This document shows positions 1-5,990 of a stretch of 53,840 nucleotides of DNA, piece after piece. The stretch is from positions 1-53,840 of the IMG/VR virus record IMGVR_UViG_3300025671_000087; one strand, given 5' to 3'. This stretch comes from a virus. Within the stretch, counting starts at the first letter, position 1; each line of letters starts with the position of its first letter. The notes beneath the pieces are model-generated. The model saw nothing but the letters and a program-made list of their open reading frames with translations, was not told the origin of the DNA and did not search any database. The translations under genes and the position numbers were made by a program.

Positions 1-33
1 TCAGATTTTACCTATTTTTATTTGTATGATAGT

Positions 34-498
34 TTATGCCGCCTGTTTAGCTTGCTGTTGAATTGCCGCAATCAAAGCAATAGGATCATACCCACGTTTT
101 AGCAAGTTGGTGGCAGCTTTGATATAGTCCAACTCGGTATCGGACTTTTCACCGGCAAAAGCCTTGGCCCAATTTGCTCCACGCATGGATGTTTCATCGC
201 CCACCAATTTTGCAAGGGTATCAACCGCCGCATTGCTTAGGGTAGCATCTTTAATTTTAATTGCGATACCGCCTGTTTTTGTTTTTGTGACTTTTGAGCC
301 GTCAAAGATTGCCGCAAACGTCACCCTGATTGCCCTTTCAGCCTGAGCATCACTCTTAGCTTTACAGGCGTTTAACAGTTTGACAATCACTGTAGTATCA
401 CGTTCAGCAATTACATGGTCAATTGCATCTTTGAACGCAACTCCCATTGCTTTGCCATTGCCAAGTGAACGATTAAAATTTGTGATAATAGTTTTCAT
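34..498 (-). CDS. Hypothetical protein, first gene left of the divergent control region
   Basis: 154 aa protein that I do not recognise. ATG 498 is preferred over the in-frame ATG at 555 because AAGGA sits just upstream of it. It is soluble-looking, Ala/Lys-rich and probably alpha-helical, with no membrane segment and an Ala/Gln-rich C-terminus. It lies downstream of the two leftward promoter/operator units (1335-1494), about 850 nt from the nearest. If the sequence is circular it is the first gene of the leftward arm, about 75 bp upstream of the gene ending at 53308. That position suits an immediate-early or regulatory protein, but this is inference from place only; no helix-turn-helix is obvious. 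Confidence 0.7.
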   Translation of the reverse strand: MKTIITNFNRSLGNGKAMGVAFKDAIDHVIAERDTTVIVKLLNACKAKSDAQAERAIRVTFAAIFDGSKVTKTKTGGIAIKIKDATLSNAAVDTLAKLVGDETSMRGANWAKAFAGEKSDTELDYIKAATNLLKRGYDPIALIAAIQQQAKQAA

Positions 499-549
499 TT
501 TCCCATGTCCTTTTCTGTTGGGGTTATTGTTTCGGTTGAAACATCGATA

Positions 550-571
550 GGCCAAAGCAATTGCAATGGCC
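550..571. promoter_or_regulatory. 22-bp near-perfect palindrome upstream of the leftward gene
   Basis: GGCCA..GCAATTGC..TGGCC: 9 of 11 base pairs are symmetric, centred on GCAATTGC. It lies 51 bp upstream of the start codon at 498, so it could be an operator or a hairpin in the 5' leader. No protein is known to bind it. Confidence 0.4.
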
Positions 572-600
572 TACTGGATTTTCCAACCTTGTGGCGTTTA

Positions 601-980
601 TCCCTATCACTCAATCCGTATCAATAGGATTGAATGGATATGCCACTTGATATGAACCTCAATTCATACCGCATTGCATATCAGGACTATTACCTTTTAC
701 ATTTCGGGCTTTGCATTTGCCACCCGTGACCCTTTCCCCCATGGCCCTAAAACTATTATTGGCAATCTCTAAACTTCTTTCGATTTTTCTGGACTACTTC
801 TATTTGAAGTCACGCAGATTGTAAGAGCTATTGCCTAAGTCTTTGGGCAGGTGTCGGTCAAATCAGATTGTCAGTCTGATTGTCAGTTTACCGATATGGA
901 TTGAACTACCCTCATATTCCCACTGACTAAGGAATATAAACTTGGTTTTGTGATTGGCCGCAATTCCTAGTGGAATATTG
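601..980. repeat. Cluster of short hairpins in a gene-free leader
   Basis: No open reading frame is supportable here. Short perfect inverted repeats follow one another: 611-617/627-633 (TCAATCC), 651-656/663-668 (TATGAA), 861-867/875-881 (AATCAGA), 914-920/931-937 (ATATTCC) and 963-967/972-976 (ATTCC). They would all lie in the 5' leader of transcripts from the leftward promoters at 1365-1494. A structured leader, antitermination-type RNA or small RNA is possible; the sequence does not say which. Confidence 0.4.
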
Positions 981-1075
981 ACCGAAAACCTTGGTAGCTC
1001 AAAAATGTCAAATAACAGGCTATTAACTAGCTCTTAAGGGACTTAAACGGGATAAAGTAGCAGCTATATATTCTG

Positions 1076-1104
1076 TTTGCGACTATTCATGTCTCTTTTG
1101 CGAC
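1076..1104. repeat. Direct repeats TTTGCGAC, two helical turns apart
   Basis: TTTGCGAC occurs at 1076-1083 and 1097-1104. The 21-bp spacing puts both on the same DNA face. It is flanked by an AT-rich stretch and looks like a paired protein-binding site. Confidence 0.4.
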
Positions 1105-1196
1105 AATTAGCATATTTTTTTAGTTTTTATTGCATTTTTATTTATTTGTTAATTAAATCAAGTATTTATACCCTTAAATAAATAAACAGAATAAAA
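1105..1196. other. Very AT-rich, gene-free segment; possible origin or unwinding region
   Basis: Almost pure A/T with runs of T and AAATAAATAAAC-like iterations, between the TTTGCGAC repeats and the operator region. Its place in the only large non-coding gap makes it a candidate replication origin, but no DnaA-box array or other defining motif was seen. Confidence 0.25.
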
Positions 1197-1334
1197 ACAG
1201 TAAGTTGCAGGGAATGGACTTTTTATAGGGTGACATAGCCTAAAACCTCTTTCGGGCTTGTACAGGGCTTATATTGAGTGTCAGGCCTATTTCACGTTTT
1301 GTTCTCGTTATGAGGCAATGCGGCAGGGTATATA

Positions 1335-1394
1335 TTAACTGAACGCCTGTTTAATTAACGTGGGGGTATACATTTACATATTCGAATGTATGAA
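1335..1394 (-). promoter_or_regulatory. Leftward promoter/operator unit A
   Basis: Leftward -35 TTCATA (1394-1389), 18-bp spacer and -10 TATACC (1370-1365). Six bases downstream begins a 24-bp imperfect palindrome (1335-1358) with core TGAACGCCTGTT flanked by TTAA ends. The arrangement repeats 100 bp further right as unit B. The -35 is weak, so promoter activity is less certain than the operator similarity. A repressor bound here would cover the transcription start. Confidence 0.5.
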
Positions 1395-1433
1395 TGTATC
1401 ACTGTTGGTGGTTACTGTTGGTACTTGCCCGAG

Positions 1434-1494
1434 TTAATTGAACGCACGTTCAGTTAATTGTTACAGTATAACACATTCGCATATTCATATGTAA
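1434..1494 (-). promoter_or_regulatory. Leftward promoter/operator unit B
   Basis: Leftward -35 TTACAT (1494-1489), 18-bp spacer and -10 TATACT (1470-1465). Seven bases later comes a 24-bp palindrome (1434-1457) with arms TGAACG/CGTTCA and TTAA ends. It matches the operator of unit A at most positions when read leftward. The -35 and -10 positions are exactly 100 bp from those of unit A. This is the best candidate promoter for the leftward arm; the operator spans about +1 to +24. Confidence 0.6.
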
Positions 1495-1554
1495 TCATAT
1501 ATTGTATAATACATCCATATATAAGAATACGTTGATATACGAACACATTCAAAT

Positions 1555-1594
1555 TCTTGAATATGTCTGATAGTATTCACGATCTTGAATATGT
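1555..1594. repeat. Direct repeats TCTTGAATATGT
   Basis: A 12-bp exact repeat at 1555-1566 and 1583-1594. The shared GAATATG core also occurs in reverse inside both leftward promoter units, so it may be another regulator site. The rest of 1595-1770 is AT-rich with no gene. Confidence 0.4.
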
Positions 1595-1772
1595 TACGGG
1601 GGGTATGGGCCAGGGGGGTGTGCGTAGATAGTATATATGCCCAATGACAGAGATGGGATTTTTTAGTTTCGGTCAAAATGTCGCACCTAAATGTGATCAC
1701 ATCGTGTTATCCATTATATTTTGTGATCACAAATAAAATATCAATAAAAATAAAAATATTTTTGTCTACCCC

Positions 1773-1802
1773 TTGACGCCGGGGCATAGAGTATTATATA
1801 AT
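1773..1802 (+). promoter_or_regulatory. Rightward sigma70-like promoter upstream of the structural arm
   Basis: -35 TTGACG (1773-1778), 18-bp spacer, consensus -10 TATAAT (1797-1802). The surrounding ACCCCTTGAC and ATAATACTTAA blocks recur, inverted, upstream of the tRNA/integrase (50693-50739). It is the only consensus -10 in the divergent region and reads toward the gene at 2001. Confidence 0.6.
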
Positions 1803-1817
1803 ACTTAATGTAATTAT

Positions 1818-1920
1818 ACTTTAAGTAACTCTATGTTACTTAAAGTACCCTAAAGTAACTTTAAGTTTCTATTATCTCTTATATATTAATAGTTATTAAG
1901 TACTTTAAGTAACTTTAAGT
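1818..1920. promoter_or_regulatory. Array of five ACTTTAAGT operator-like sites
   Basis: The 9-mer ACTTTAAGT or its complement lies at 1818-1826, 1838-1846, 1858-1866, 1902-1910 and 1912-1920. Centre spacings are 20, 20, 44 and 10 bp, close to whole helical turns. The array sits just downstream of the -10 at 1797-1802. Two more copies (50641-50649 and 50684-50692) flank the tRNA/integrase promoter region. This strongly suggests cooperative binding by one regulator at both loci. Confidence 0.6.
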
Positions 1921-1968
1921 AGTACTTTATAGACGTACAAAGTTTTTTCTGTCGTCCAATTTAAAGTA

Positions 1969-1997
1969 TTGACTTTACCCCTCCCCCAAGGTATAAC
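1969..1997 (+). promoter_or_regulatory. Rightward promoter TTGACT-17-TATAAC abutting the first gene
   Basis: -35 TTGACT (1969-1974), 17-bp spacer, -10 TATAAC (1992-1997). Transcription would start near 2004, after the ATG at 2001. Transcripts from here could therefore only use the in-frame ATG at 2016, while transcripts from the 1773 promoter could use 2001. The TATAACTATA stretch resembles the capsid and tRNA promoters. Confidence 0.5.
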
Positions 1998-2000
1998 TAT

Positions 2001-2255
2001 ATGAGAAAAAGACACATGTACGCCTCGGATAATGTCGTCGAAGAGTTCTATAGAGCTTTAGCCGACAAGAACGAAGGCAAAGTACGTAGAGTACACATAC
2101 CAAGATCCGATGTATTTTACGTAAGAGAAGCTATATTTCAAGACACTGGTACTAAATACTCTCTAGACAGAGTAGAAAGAGCAATGTTCCTAGAAGGAAT
2201 GCTCAATGCTAGAGACGTTTTTGACCCAGAACGAAAAAGAGATTGGGAAGATTGA
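2001..2255 (+). CDS. Hypothetical protein opening the rightward arm
   Basis: 84 aa, charged, no membrane segment, family not recognised. ATG 2001 has AAGG about 10 nt upstream, but a promoter -10 (1992-1997) overlaps that leader, so ATG 2016 (13 codons shorter at most by five) may be used from the proximal promoter. It overlaps the next gene by one base (TGATG), so it heads the lysis-cassette operon. It is rich in AGA codons, which the phage tRNA-Arg(TCT) would read. Confidence 0.65.
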   Translation: MRKRHMYASDNVVEEFYRALADKNEGKVRRVHIPRSDVFYVREAIFQDTGTKYSLDRVERAMFLEGMLNARDVFDPERKRDWED

Positions 2256-2500
2256 TGGCTAAAACAGTATTAGACGACTGGAAGGTACTTCCAAGGCTAA
2301 TGATGCTGGCAGTGACTGTCCTGACTTATCAGGCGGTACATTGGTTCATGTCGTTACCTGACCCTAGTGTAGCTCAATCAGGTCTTGTATCGGTCTGTAT
2401 GGGTGCTTTAACTGGTTGCTTTGGTATTTGGATGGGTAAAGAGTCTAAAACAACTGTAACTCCCACAAGAGTCGTTCACGAAGAGAAGTATAGCAAATGA
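2255..2500 (+). CDS. Small two-helix membrane protein, holin-like
   Basis: 81 aa with two hydrophobic segments, about residues 12-33 and 42-62, and a charged C-terminus. Start ATG 2255 overlaps the previous stop and has GGGAAG upstream; the longer in-frame start at 2243 is less likely. Small size, two helices and a place directly before a second holin-like gene and an endolysin suggest a holin or antiholin. That role is inferred from topology and context. Confidence 0.6.
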   Translation: MAKTVLDDWKVLPRLMMLAVTVLTYQAVHWFMSLPDPSVAQSGLVSVCMGALTGCFGIWMGKESKTTVTPTRVVHEEKYSK

Positions 2501-2853
2501 TTGGTCAGATTATAGGTGCTGTAGGTGGACTAGCTACCAGTTATCTTGATGGTAAGGTAGCAGTACAGAAAGCCAACGCAGAAATCAAAGTAAAACAAGC
2601 TACAGGTGAGATTGACTGGGACATTGCTGCAATGAACAGCACCCAGAACTCCTGGAAAGACGAGTGGATCACTCTACTTTTCTCTATTCCCCTTATTTTA
2701 GCCTTCTGTGGAGACTGGGGTAACGAAATTGTACAAGCTGGCTTTACATCTTTAGAAGCTATGCCCACTTGGTATCAATATTCACTAGGTGGTATTGTTA
2801 GTGCCAGCATTGGTATGAGATCAGTATCTAAATTCTTTACAGGGAAGAAATAA
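2497..2853 (+). CDS. Holin resembling the gene-transfer-agent 3TM holin family
   Basis: 118 aa. A weakly hydrophobic Gly-rich N-terminus (residues 1-15) and an amphipathic, Lys-rich stretch lead to the motif SWKDEW and two membrane helices (about 58-75 and 92-110). The SWKDEW-then-two-helices pattern is what I associate with the 3TM holins of alphaproteobacterial gene transfer agents (PF11351-like). It would make the inner-membrane hole that releases the endolysin encoded next. It overlaps its neighbours by 4 nt and 1 nt, so the genes are translationally coupled. Confidence 0.6.
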   Translation: MIGQIIGAVGGLATSYLDGKVAVQKANAEIKVKQATGEIDWDIAAMNSTQNSWKDEWITLLFSIPLILAFCGDWGNEIVQAGFTSLEAMPTWYQYSLGGIVSASIGMRSVSKFFTGKK

Positions 2854-3305
2854 TGTCCTTTAAATTATCAAATCGCAGTCTTGCTAAGATGGAAGGCGTA
2901 GATGAAAGCCTAGTTGCTGTAGTCAAACGTGCTATCGAGCTTACCAAAGTAGACTTTGGGGTAATCTATGGTTTGAGAACAGTAGAAGAGCAAGAGAAGC
3001 TTGTAGCTGCTGGTAAATCCCAAACTATGAAGTCCAAACACCTAGAAGGTAGAGCCGTAGACCTTATGGCCTATGTGGATGGTAAAGGTGTCTGGGAACT
3101 GAATGTCTACGATGACCTTTGTGACGCAATGAAAGAGGCAGCTAAAGAACTTGGTGTAGCAATCAAGTGGGGTGCAGCCTGGTCTGAAGGAGATATTCGG
3201 ACTTATCCTGGTACAGCTGAAGATGCAATGATGGCCTACGTAGACTTACGTAGAAGCCAAGGGCGTAGACCCTTCATTGATGGCCCTCACTTTGAATTAA
3301 TGTAA
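2853..3305 (+). CDS. Endolysin, M15-family L-alanyl-D-glutamate peptidase
   Basis: 150 aa, the usual length for T5-type M15 endolysins. Zn ligands are visible: H63 in SKHLEGRAVDL, D70 in the same motif, and H146 in DGPHFEL near the C-terminus. The YGLRTVEEQ stretch (39-47) is also typical. It cuts the peptide cross-bridge stem of peptidoglycan at lysis. No signal peptide is present, so it depends on the holin genes just upstream. It overlaps the preceding stop by one base. Confidence 0.88.
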   Translation: MSFKLSNRSLAKMEGVDESLVAVVKRAIELTKVDFGVIYGLRTVEEQEKLVAAGKSQTMKSKHLEGRAVDLMAYVDGKGVWELNVYDDLCDAMKEAAKELGVAIKWGAAWSEGDIRTYPGTAEDAMMAYVDLRRSQGRRPFIDGPHFELM

Positions 3306-3308
3306 GCC

Positions 3309-3539
3309 ATGTATGAGATGTTAGAAATACTTATGCAATGGCTGGTTGCCCCTGTAATCGTAGTTATTTGGATGCTTTACAACAAAGTAAACGATAACGA
3401 AAAAGATATTGCAGTTATTAAAGCTCAACACGCATCAAGTTCTCTTCATCACGACAGAGAAATGAAAGAGATGAGAGATACCATCAAGGCTATCTTCAAC
3501 AAATTAGATAATATAGAGCAGTCTCTAAGGAATCGGTAA
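3309..3539 (+). CDS. Small membrane-anchored coiled-coil protein (spanin-like accessory)
   Basis: 76 aa with one N-terminal membrane helix (about residues 8-24) followed by a charged heptad-type helix to the C-terminus. This is the topology of an inner-membrane spanin or other lysis accessory. Its position directly after the endolysin supports that. The family is not recognised. Confidence 0.5.
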   Translation: MYEMLEILMQWLVAPVIVVIWMLYNKVNDNEKDIAVIKAQHASSSLHHDREMKEMRDTIKAIFNKLDNIEQSLRNR

Positions 3540-3898
3540 TGGAAAACTTAAAGTTACCTGTAGCCCTCGTGATTGCTATGGCTGCACAGCTTGCGGCAGG
3601 CGTGTGGTGGGTATCCCAACAAGCAGCTACTATTTCTAACCTAGAGGAGACAGTAAGTCAGCTAGGTTCACGTATGGCTATCGAGGACAACGTAAACCTT
3701 AAACGTGATGTCGCAGGTAATAGTGTAGAAATACAGTACGTATGGAATGATGTAGAAGAGTTATGGGAAGAGTTAGATGCTTTAACTCGTACCATCTCAG
3801 GTATTACTGCACTACAACAACGTGTAGCTCTCATAGAGAATGACTTTAAGTATATAAACCGTGACCACAACTCTATTATAGGTCCAATGGAGAAATAG
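3539..3898 (+). CDS. N-terminal anchor plus coiled coil, candidate i-spanin
   Basis: 119 aa. Membrane helix at about 6-26 (ALVIAMAAQLAAGVWWV), then long helical segments with heptad spacing. ATG 3539 overlaps the previous stop by one base. Together with the small signal-bearing protein that follows (3901), it could form an inner/outer membrane spanin pair, but no lipobox is seen in the partner, so the role is inferred. Confidence 0.5.
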   Translation: MENLKLPVALVIAMAAQLAAGVWWVSQQAATISNLEETVSQLGSRMAIEDNVNLKRDVAGNSVEIQYVWNDVEELWEELDALTRTISGITALQQRVALIENDFKYINRDHNSIIGPMEK

Positions 3899-3900
3899 AT

Positions 3901-4074
3901 TTGTTGTGCGTGTTGGCCTTTGTTTCATTCGGTCACGCATGGACTGTAAGTGGTAATAGATTGTTTCAGTATTGTTACTACGACTGTGGGTTACCTAAGA
4001 ATGGTTTATTTTACGATAGGGTATACAGAGTAGGCTATAATTATTCTTGCCCTATTGAAATTAAATTCAAATAG
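3901..4074 (+). CDS. Small secreted cysteine-containing protein, TTG start
   Basis: 57 aa reading frame with a non-ATG start. TTG 3901 is chosen because GGAG (3889-3892) lies 8 nt upstream; no ATG exists in frame. The N-terminus LLCVLAFVSFGHA is a short hydrophobic signal-like segment. The remainder has three cysteines (QYCYYDCG and NYSCP) and many tyrosines. Exported, disulfide-bonded function is plausible. It closes the lysis cassette, two bases after the spanin-like gene. Confidence 0.5.
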   Translation: MLCVLAFVSFGHAWTVSGNRLFQYCYYDCGLPKNGLFYDRVYRVGYNYSCPIEIKFK

Positions 4075-4083
4075 AGGTATACT
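4055..4083 (+). promoter_or_regulatory. Sigma70-like promoter for the small-protein block
   Basis: -35 TTGAAA (4055-4060), 17-bp spacer, -10 TATACT (4078-4083). It lies at the end of the small secreted-protein gene and reads into the block starting at 4180, leaving a leader of about 90 nt with two hairpins. Confidence 0.55.
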
Positions 4084-4102
4084 TAACATAATTGGGCGTA
4101 AA

Positions 4103-4170
4103 AGTAATTTATAATTACTACCAATTTAAATAAGGAGTAGGGGTAAATAGTGAACGTCCCACGTTCCCCC
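4103..4170 (+). promoter_or_regulatory. Leader with two hairpins and a distant Shine-Dalgarno
   Basis: Hairpin 1 is AGTAATT (4103-4109) paired with 4113-4119. AGGAG sits at 4133-4137, 42 nt before ATG 4180, with no other ribosome site nearer. Between them GGGG (4140-4143) and GAACGT (4152-4157) can pair with ACGTTC and CCCC (4161-4170). Folding this would bring AGGAG to about 11 nt from the ATG, as reported for phage T4 gene 38. Confidence 0.4.
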
Positions 4171-4179
4171 TAGAATTAC

Positions 4180-4422
4180 ATGAGAAATTACAAAAAAGAA
4201 TACGGTAATTACCAAGGCACTGCCCAGCAGAAGAAGAATCGTGCTTCTAGGAATGCTGCACGTAATGCTCTTAAAAAGGTTGGAGTGGTTAAGAAGGGTG
4301 ACGGTAAGGATGTAAATCACCGTAACGGTAACCCCAGGGATAACTCACCTAAGAACCTATCTGTAACAACTAAACGTGCAAACAGATCTTTTCCTAGAAA
4401 TAGTAAAGCAGGTAAAAAATAA
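4180..4422 (+). CDS. Small basic protein with an HNH-endonuclease-like C-terminal half
   Basis: 80 aa, strongly basic. Residues 45-70 read NHRNGNPRDNSPKNLSVTT, the H..N..DN...NL signature of the second half of HNH nucleases. The usual first histidine/cysteine half is missing, so catalytic activity is doubtful; DNA or RNA binding is likelier. ATG 4180 is forced by a stop nine bases upstream. A hairpin may deliver its ribosome-binding site. It opens a block of tiny basic genes. Confidence 0.6.
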   Translation: MRNYKKEYGNYQGTAQQKKNRASRNAARNALKKVGVVKKGDGKDVNHRNGNPRDNSPKNLSVTTKRANRSFPRNSKAGKK

Positions 4423-4718
4423 TGGCTATCCCTGAAAGAGTTAAAACTAAGATGAAGGACGCAGGACTTAAAGGCGTCAACAAACCACAACGTCTTAATG
4501 ACGACAGTGGTAAGTCTCATCATGTTATGGCTTCTGAGGGTGGTAAGTACAAGTATATCAAGTTTGGTGAAAAAGGTGCATCAACTGCAGGTAAACCTAA
4601 AGCTGGTGAATCTGACAAGATGAAAAAGAAACGTGCAAGTTTCAAGGCTAGACACGGTAAGAATATTAAAAAGGGTAAAATGTCTGCTGCTTATTGGGCA
4701 GACAAGGTAAAGTGGTGA
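4422..4718 (+). CDS. Small basic conserved phage protein ending in SAAYWADKVKW
   Basis: 98 aa, Lys-rich. The C-terminal pattern RASFKARHGKNIKKGKMSAAYWADKVKW-like is one I recognise from many marine phage genomes; function is unknown. The middle stretch KYIKFGEKG is also typical. It overlaps both neighbours by 1-4 nt, so it is part of the coupled block 4180-6346. Its basic charge suggests nucleic-acid contact or a virion-packaged role. Confidence 0.65.
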   Translation: MAIPERVKTKMKDAGLKGVNKPQRLNDDSGKSHHVMASEGGKYKYIKFGEKGASTAGKPKAGESDKMKKKRASFKARHGKNIKKGKMSAAYWADKVKW

Positions 4719-4906
4719 TGTGGATAGCTGTCGTCTTAGCTTGCAGCACTCAGATGGCCACATCTTGTCAGGTATTTGCCAATACAAAAGAGATGTTTTA
4801 TGAACAATTTGCCTGTAACGATGACGCAACTAAGATGGCTGAGTACTTAGTAGCTCAGGGTGTAGTTGCAGTGCCTCTTTGCTTTGAAGTGGGAAAATCA
4901 ACATAA
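4715..4906 (+). CDS. Small secreted protein, conserved in marine phages
   Basis: 63 aa starting at ATG 4715 inside the end of the previous gene. The N-terminus MWIAVVLACSTQMATS is signal-like. It is followed by CQVF, ACNDD and VPLCFEVG, giving three cysteines after the signal. The motif AxxLVAQGVVAVPxCFEVG recurs in cyanophage and roseophage small proteins as I remember them. Export to the periplasm is likely; function unknown. Confidence 0.6.
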   Translation: MMWIAVVLACSTQMATSCQVFANTKEMFYEQFACNDDATKMAEYLVAQGVVAVPLCFEVGKST

Positions 4907-5082
4907 TGAAAAAGAAGTCTACAGTAAATGCAGCTGGTAACTATACCAAACCAACTATGCGTAAGAACCTTGTCGCCAAAGTTAAGGCGGGTGGAAAAGG
5001 TGGCAAACCTGGACAATGGTCTGCGAGAAAAGCCCAAATGGTTGCAAAGCAATACAAAGCAAAAGGCGGTGGATATAAGTAA
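4906..5082 (+). CDS. Small basic phage protein with GGKPGQWSARKAQ motif
   Basis: 58 aa from ATG 4906, which overlaps the previous stop by one base. The C-terminal half, KAGGKGGKPGQWSARKAQ followed by MVAKQYKAKGGGYK, is a conserved marine-phage and large-virus motif of unknown function. The protein is about one third Lys/Arg and Gly-rich. It overlaps the next gene by one base. Confidence 0.65.
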   Translation: MKKKSTVNAAGNYTKPTMRKNLVAKVKAGGKGGKPGQWSARKAQMVAKQYKAKGGGYK

Positions 5083-5213
5083 TGGCAAAAGCTAAGAAAC
5101 TTACAGTAGCTGAAAAGTACCGTCAATTAAAAGCCCAAACTGAATCAGCCGGTATGAAGGTAGAGGAAGTTGACGGTAAAATTGTAGTAAGACGTAAGGC
5201 TAAGAAAAAATGA
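5082..5213 (+). CDS. Tiny basic protein (43 aa)
   Basis: From ATG 5082 to TGA 5213, basic at both ends, ending RRKAKKK. No family recognised. It is supported by exact stop/start overlaps with both neighbours (1 nt and 4 nt), the pattern followed throughout this block. Confidence 0.55.
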   Translation: MAKAKKLTVAEKYRQLKAQTESAGMKVEEVDGKIVVRRKAKKK

Positions 5214-5440
5214 AGAAACCACAGAAGTCTCTAAAAGACTGGGGCAAACAAAAGTGGAGAACTTCAGACGGATCTCCCTCAAAGGGTAAAAAAAGATACC
5301 TGCCAGACTCGGCATGGAAATCTTTGTCGCCTGGAGAAAAGGCAGCTACCAACAAAGCTAAGGCAACAGGTAATGCTAAAGGTAAACAATTTGTAAAACA
5401 GCCCAAGAAGATTGCAGCTAAAACCAGGAAGTTTAGATGA
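5210..5440 (+). CDS. Small basic conserved phage protein (SLKDWGKQKWRT type)
   Basis: 76 aa. The N-terminal KSLKDWGKQKWRTSDGSPS, central RYLPDSAWKSLSPGE and C-terminal GKQFVKQPKKIAAKTRKFR are a recognisable conserved set in marine phages and algal viruses; function unknown. Lys content is very high. It overlaps its neighbours by 4 nt each side, so expression is coupled. Confidence 0.65.
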   Translation: MKKPQKSLKDWGKQKWRTSDGSPSKGKKRYLPDSAWKSLSPGEKAATNKAKATGNAKGKQFVKQPKKIAAKTRKFR

Positions 5441-5727
5441 TGAAAAAGACTCAATGTCCAAAGTGTAAAGGTAAAGGATGCTCCCATTGTGGTGGCAAAG
5501 GTTATCATACTGGTATGAACAAAGGTGGTGTTATGAATGAAGGTATGAAGGCTCTAAAGAAAAAAGCCCCAGCAGTAGCTAAGAAGATGGGCTACAAACA
5601 CGGTGGTACAACTGCTAAAAAAGGTATGTCTTACGGAGGTATGGCTAAAAAGAAAATTGGCATGAAAGATGGTGGTATGGCTAACTGTGGTGCTTCCATG
5701 AAACCTAATAGGATGTCCAGGTCATGA
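5437..5727 (+). CDS. DnaJ-like single zinc motif with Gly/Met/Lys-rich tail
   Basis: 96 aa (ATG 5437 or the adjacent ATG 5440). Residues 6-22 hold CPKCKGKGCSHCGGKGY, two CxxC pairs as in one repeat of the DnaJ zinc-finger domain. The rest is a low-complexity repeat of GGM and MAKKK units. Zn binding is likely. HMO-2011-type marine phages carry a DnaJ-type domain inside their polymerase; this polymerase lacks it, and the motif is found here in a separate tiny gene. Whether the two are related is unknown. Confidence 0.6.
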   Translation: MMKKTQCPKCKGKGCSHCGGKGYHTGMNKGGVMNEGMKALKKKAPAVAKKMGYKHGGTTAKKGMSYGGMAKKKIGMKDGGMANCGASMKPNRMSRS

Positions 5728-5990
5728 GACTGGAGAACGATAAAGTAGTAGATCATATTGGTACTGTCCTTGCCGAAAAAATACGGGGTGAGTGGCACAC
5801 TAAAGATGATGCAGTCATGCAGTTTATTTTAACTTTGGAAGGCGGTGATCCTATTCTAGAGGAAGAGGACGAACTGGAGATGGTTCGTGCTCGTAACGAT
5901 AAAGGTCATTACATTGCGGATGATCCTGACACGGAAGTAAACGAAGCTTGGATAGTAAAAACAGTAAAGAAGGCTGCTAAAAAGAAATGA
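5724..5990 (+). CDS. Small acidic hypothetical protein
   Basis: 88 aa, acidic in the middle (ILEEEDELEMV) and basic at the end (VKKAAKKK). No recognised domain or membrane segment. It overlaps both neighbours by 4 nt within the small-protein operon. Confidence 0.6.
   Translation: MRLENDKVVDHIGTVLAEKIRGEWHTKDDAVMQFILTLEGGDPILEEEDELEMVRARNDKGHYIADDPDTEVNEAWIVKTVKKAAKKK

Noticed and set aside
1485-1700. 71-codon leftward open frame in the divergent region
   Set aside because: Overlaps promoter/operator unit B, has odd Tyr/Ile/His-rich composition and no good ribosome site.
5437-5727. Complete DnaJ chaperone
   Set aside because: Only one zinc-motif repeat is present; no J-domain HPD and no C-terminal substrate domain.
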